Of a DNA stretch of 6,164 nt, positions 4,972-6,164 are shown in pieces (position 1 is the first letter of the stretch; each line of letters begins with the position of its first letter). A program made the position numbers and the translations under genes. This DNA is from Anaerolineaceae bacterium UBA4081 (GTDB lineage Bacteria; Chloroflexota; Anaerolineae; Anaerolineales; Anaerolineaceae), in assembly GCA_002383615.1 (NCBI GenBank), contig DFYN01000122.1, forward strand, positions 2,254 through 8,417. The letters run 5' to 3'. Under the pieces are notes generated by a model. It did not search any database. It was not told the DNA's origin and saw nothing but the letters and a program-made list of their open reading frames with translations.

Positions 4972-5637
4972 TCAAGGTTGGTCGTTGTCTGCCGGGTTTT
5001 GCCAGCCATGCACACCGCGCAAGGGTACGAAAGCGACCGGCAGGATATCCTCGCAGATGTATTTATCACCCTCCCTGGTCCAGCGTTGCAGCGTTTGGGA
5101 CCAGCGATCGCCAACCGGTATGACCAACCTGCCCCCATGCATGAGTTGGTCAAGCAGGGGCGGCGGCACTTTCGGCGCTGCGGCAGTAACCAGGATGGCG
5201 TCATACGGGGAAACCGGTTGCCAACCCAGGCTTCCATCTTCGCACAGGCATTCTACATTGCAGATATTGAGTTGGTTGAAGATAATTTGAGCCTGTTCAA
5301 ATAATGCAGGGATACGCTCAATGGTGATAACACGGTGCGCCAGGCATGCCAGGACGGCGGTTTGATAGCCTGAACCTGTGCCTATTTCCAGGACAGACTC
5401 TGACCCCTTCAGGTTGAGCAATTCAGTCATCAAACCCACTATATAGGGTTGTGATAGTGTTTGACCATGACCAATTGGAAGAGGATAATCCTCATAAGCC
5501 TGCGATTGAACGGAAGGGGGTACAAATAAATGACGCGGAACGGTGCGCAAGGCAGCCAACACCCGTGGGTTGTGCACGCCGCGGGCTTCCACTTGTTCAG
5601 CCACCATTTTGAGTCTTGCCAGAGAGTATGTATCCAT
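4972..5637 (-). CDS. pcm: Protein-L-isoaspartate O-methyltransferase
   Basis: A 221-residue SAM-dependent methyltransferase that repairs aged proteins by methylating L-isoaspartyl residues, so that they can revert to aspartate. The family order is complete: an N-terminal helix (MVAEQVEARGVHNPRVLAAL), VPRHLFVP (33-40), the substrate loop GQTLSQPYIV (58-67), SAM motif I VLEIGTGSGYQTAVLA (82-97) with the following acidic E107, motif II DAILVTAAAPKVPPPLL (146-162), and the C-terminal VPLRG (204-208). Length is normal for the bacterial enzyme. The ATG at 5637 is chosen because the N-terminal helix of the family begins just after it; the ribosome binding site is weak (GCGGAT). It lies 57 bp downstream of the mutY stop on the same strand, with no terminator seen between, so co-transcription with mutY is possible. 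A weak TACAAT (5673-5668) in the gap lacks a good -35. No terminator is visible after its stop; the convergent gene ends 8 bp away. Confidence 0.95.
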   Translation of the reverse strand: MDTYSLARLKMVAEQVEARGVHNPRVLAALRTVPRHLFVPPSVQSQAYEDYPLPIGHGQTLSQPYIVGLMTELLNLKGSESVLEIGTGSGYQTAVLACLAHRVITIERIPALFEQAQIIFNQLNICNVECLCEDGSLGWQPVSPYDAILVTAAAPKVPPPLLDQLMHGGRLVIPVGDRWSQTLQRWTREGDKYICEDILPVAFVPLRGVHGWQNPADNDQP

Positions 5638-5694
5638 GGGGCATCCGCAAGATTAACCGTTTTAAGGATTGTACTTCATCTTGGATGATAGCGA

Positions 5695-6164
5695 TTAATT
5701 CTCCAGGAGCTTCTGGCTGATCTGCCGGTCAATTTTTCCCATTGGGTATTCCCCCAGGTCAGCCGGCGCTACCCAAATTAACGCCTCATGATGCAATCGC
5801 TGCGGCTCTGCCTGCTCCACCTGGCAATAGAAGGCATGCAGGACGACTTTGAAATGCGTGTAGGCGTGCCTAAAAATCCCCAGCGGGTCACCCACAGAAA
5901 CTTCCACGCCCAGCTCTTCCTGGATTTCGCGCTGCAATCCTGCCGCAAGACTTTCGCCATCTTCCACTTTGCCGCCCGGAAACTCCCACATACCCCCCAG
6001 CAAGCCTTTGGATGGACGGCGGGCGATAAGCACCTTTTCGTCACGAAAAATGACTGCGGCGGTCACAATCATCTCTGGAATCTTGGGACGTGCTACCCGG
6101 ACGGGGCGCTGTTCTTGCACCCCTAATGCGAATGCCTGGCAGTCGGTTTTAAGTGGACACACAC
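5695..6164 (-). CDS. mutY: A/G-specific adenine glycosylase MutY, C-terminal part (end of 4Fe-4S motif plus Nudix domain)
   Basis: The 3' portion of mutY; the gene runs off the window edge, so the catalytic HhH glycosylase half is not seen. MutY removes adenine mispaired with 8-oxoguanine. The fragment begins with VCPLKTDCQAF, the C-P-L-x3-C end of the C-x6-C-x2-C-x5-C iron-sulfur loop, then a basic, proline-containing linker (RPVRVARPKIP). The C-terminal domain starts at VTAAVIF. It includes EFPGGKVEDGE and REIQEELGV, a full Nudix box G-x5-E-x7-R-E-U-x-E-E-x-G-U (5905-5973). It also has RHAYTHF, with Y-T-H at 5854-5862 resembling the F-S-H loop that recognises 8-oxoG in MutY. The GTG at 6162 could be mistaken for the start of a separate Nudix hydrolase, but the cysteine pair argues for an internal MutY codon. 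pcm follows on the same strand. An alternative is a MutY-MutT fusion with an active hydrolase domain. Confidence 0.88.
   Translation of the reverse strand, partial: VCPLKTDCQAFALGVQEQRPVRVARPKIPEMIVTAAVIFRDEKVLIARRPSKGLLGGMWEFPGGKVEDGESLAAGLQREIQEELGVEVSVGDPLGIFRHAYTHFKVVLHAFYCQVEQAEPQRLHHEALIWVAPADLGEYPMGKIDRQISQKLLEN

Noticed and set aside
5695..6162. A stand-alone Nudix hydrolase starting at GTG 6162.
   Set aside because: The first residues are the last two cysteines of the MutY iron-sulfur loop, followed by the usual MutY linker; the frame stays open to the window edge.
1..6164. Search for tRNA, rRNA, CRISPR arrays, insertion sequences, toxin-antitoxin or defence genes.
   Set aside because: None supported. 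Every long frame with protein-like composition is one of the seven genes listed, and no regularly spaced repeats or terminal inverted repeats were found.

Overview
The window looks like chromosomal DNA of a free-living bacterium, most likely a Chloroflexota member close to Anaerolineae. This is an inference from gene content: a secreted CAP-LysM protein with a long Pro/Thr-rich stalk, an RNase J, and a prenyltransferase-fold protein of a kind I associate with Chloroflexota and Actinobacteria. No 16S or other phylogenetic marker is present. Base composition is moderate and even, apart from AT-rich promoter gaps. I see no mobile element, CRISPR array, tRNA or rRNA.

Layout, left to right. (1) 1-275, minus: the first 91 codons of a lipoprotein that binds tungstate or a similar oxyanion (TupA type), cut by the window edge. 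(2) 276-512: a divergent promoter region with four 8-bp boxes in exact mirror symmetry. (3) 513-956, plus: a stand-alone two-CBS-domain protein. (4) 976-1010: a bidirectional terminator shared with the convergent gene that follows. (5) 1024-2007, minus: a secreted CAP-LysM protein with a C-terminal membrane anchor, probably translated from a leaderless or nearly leaderless mRNA. (6) 2008-2281: a divergent promoter region holding a near-consensus sigma-70 promoter and a leader of about 177 nt with mutually exclusive hairpins, ahead of (7) 2282-3919, plus: ribonuclease J, ending in a strong terminator. (8) 3992-4963, plus: the prenyltransferase/squalene-cyclase-fold protein. (9) 4972-5637, minus: protein-L-isoaspartate O-methyltransferase. 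(10) 5695-6164, minus: the C-terminal part of the adenine glycosylase MutY, with a complete Nudix box, cut by the window edge.

The genes do not form one pathway. They are short transcription units in alternating orientation. Several are housekeeping or maintenance functions: RNA decay (RNase J), oxidised-guanine repair (MutY) and protein repair (Pcm), with mutY and pcm possibly co-transcribed. The most interesting content is regulatory: the symmetric four-box operator between the tungstate-type transporter and the CBS gene, and the attenuator-like leader of the RNase J gene. I do not see a clearly new multi-gene system here.
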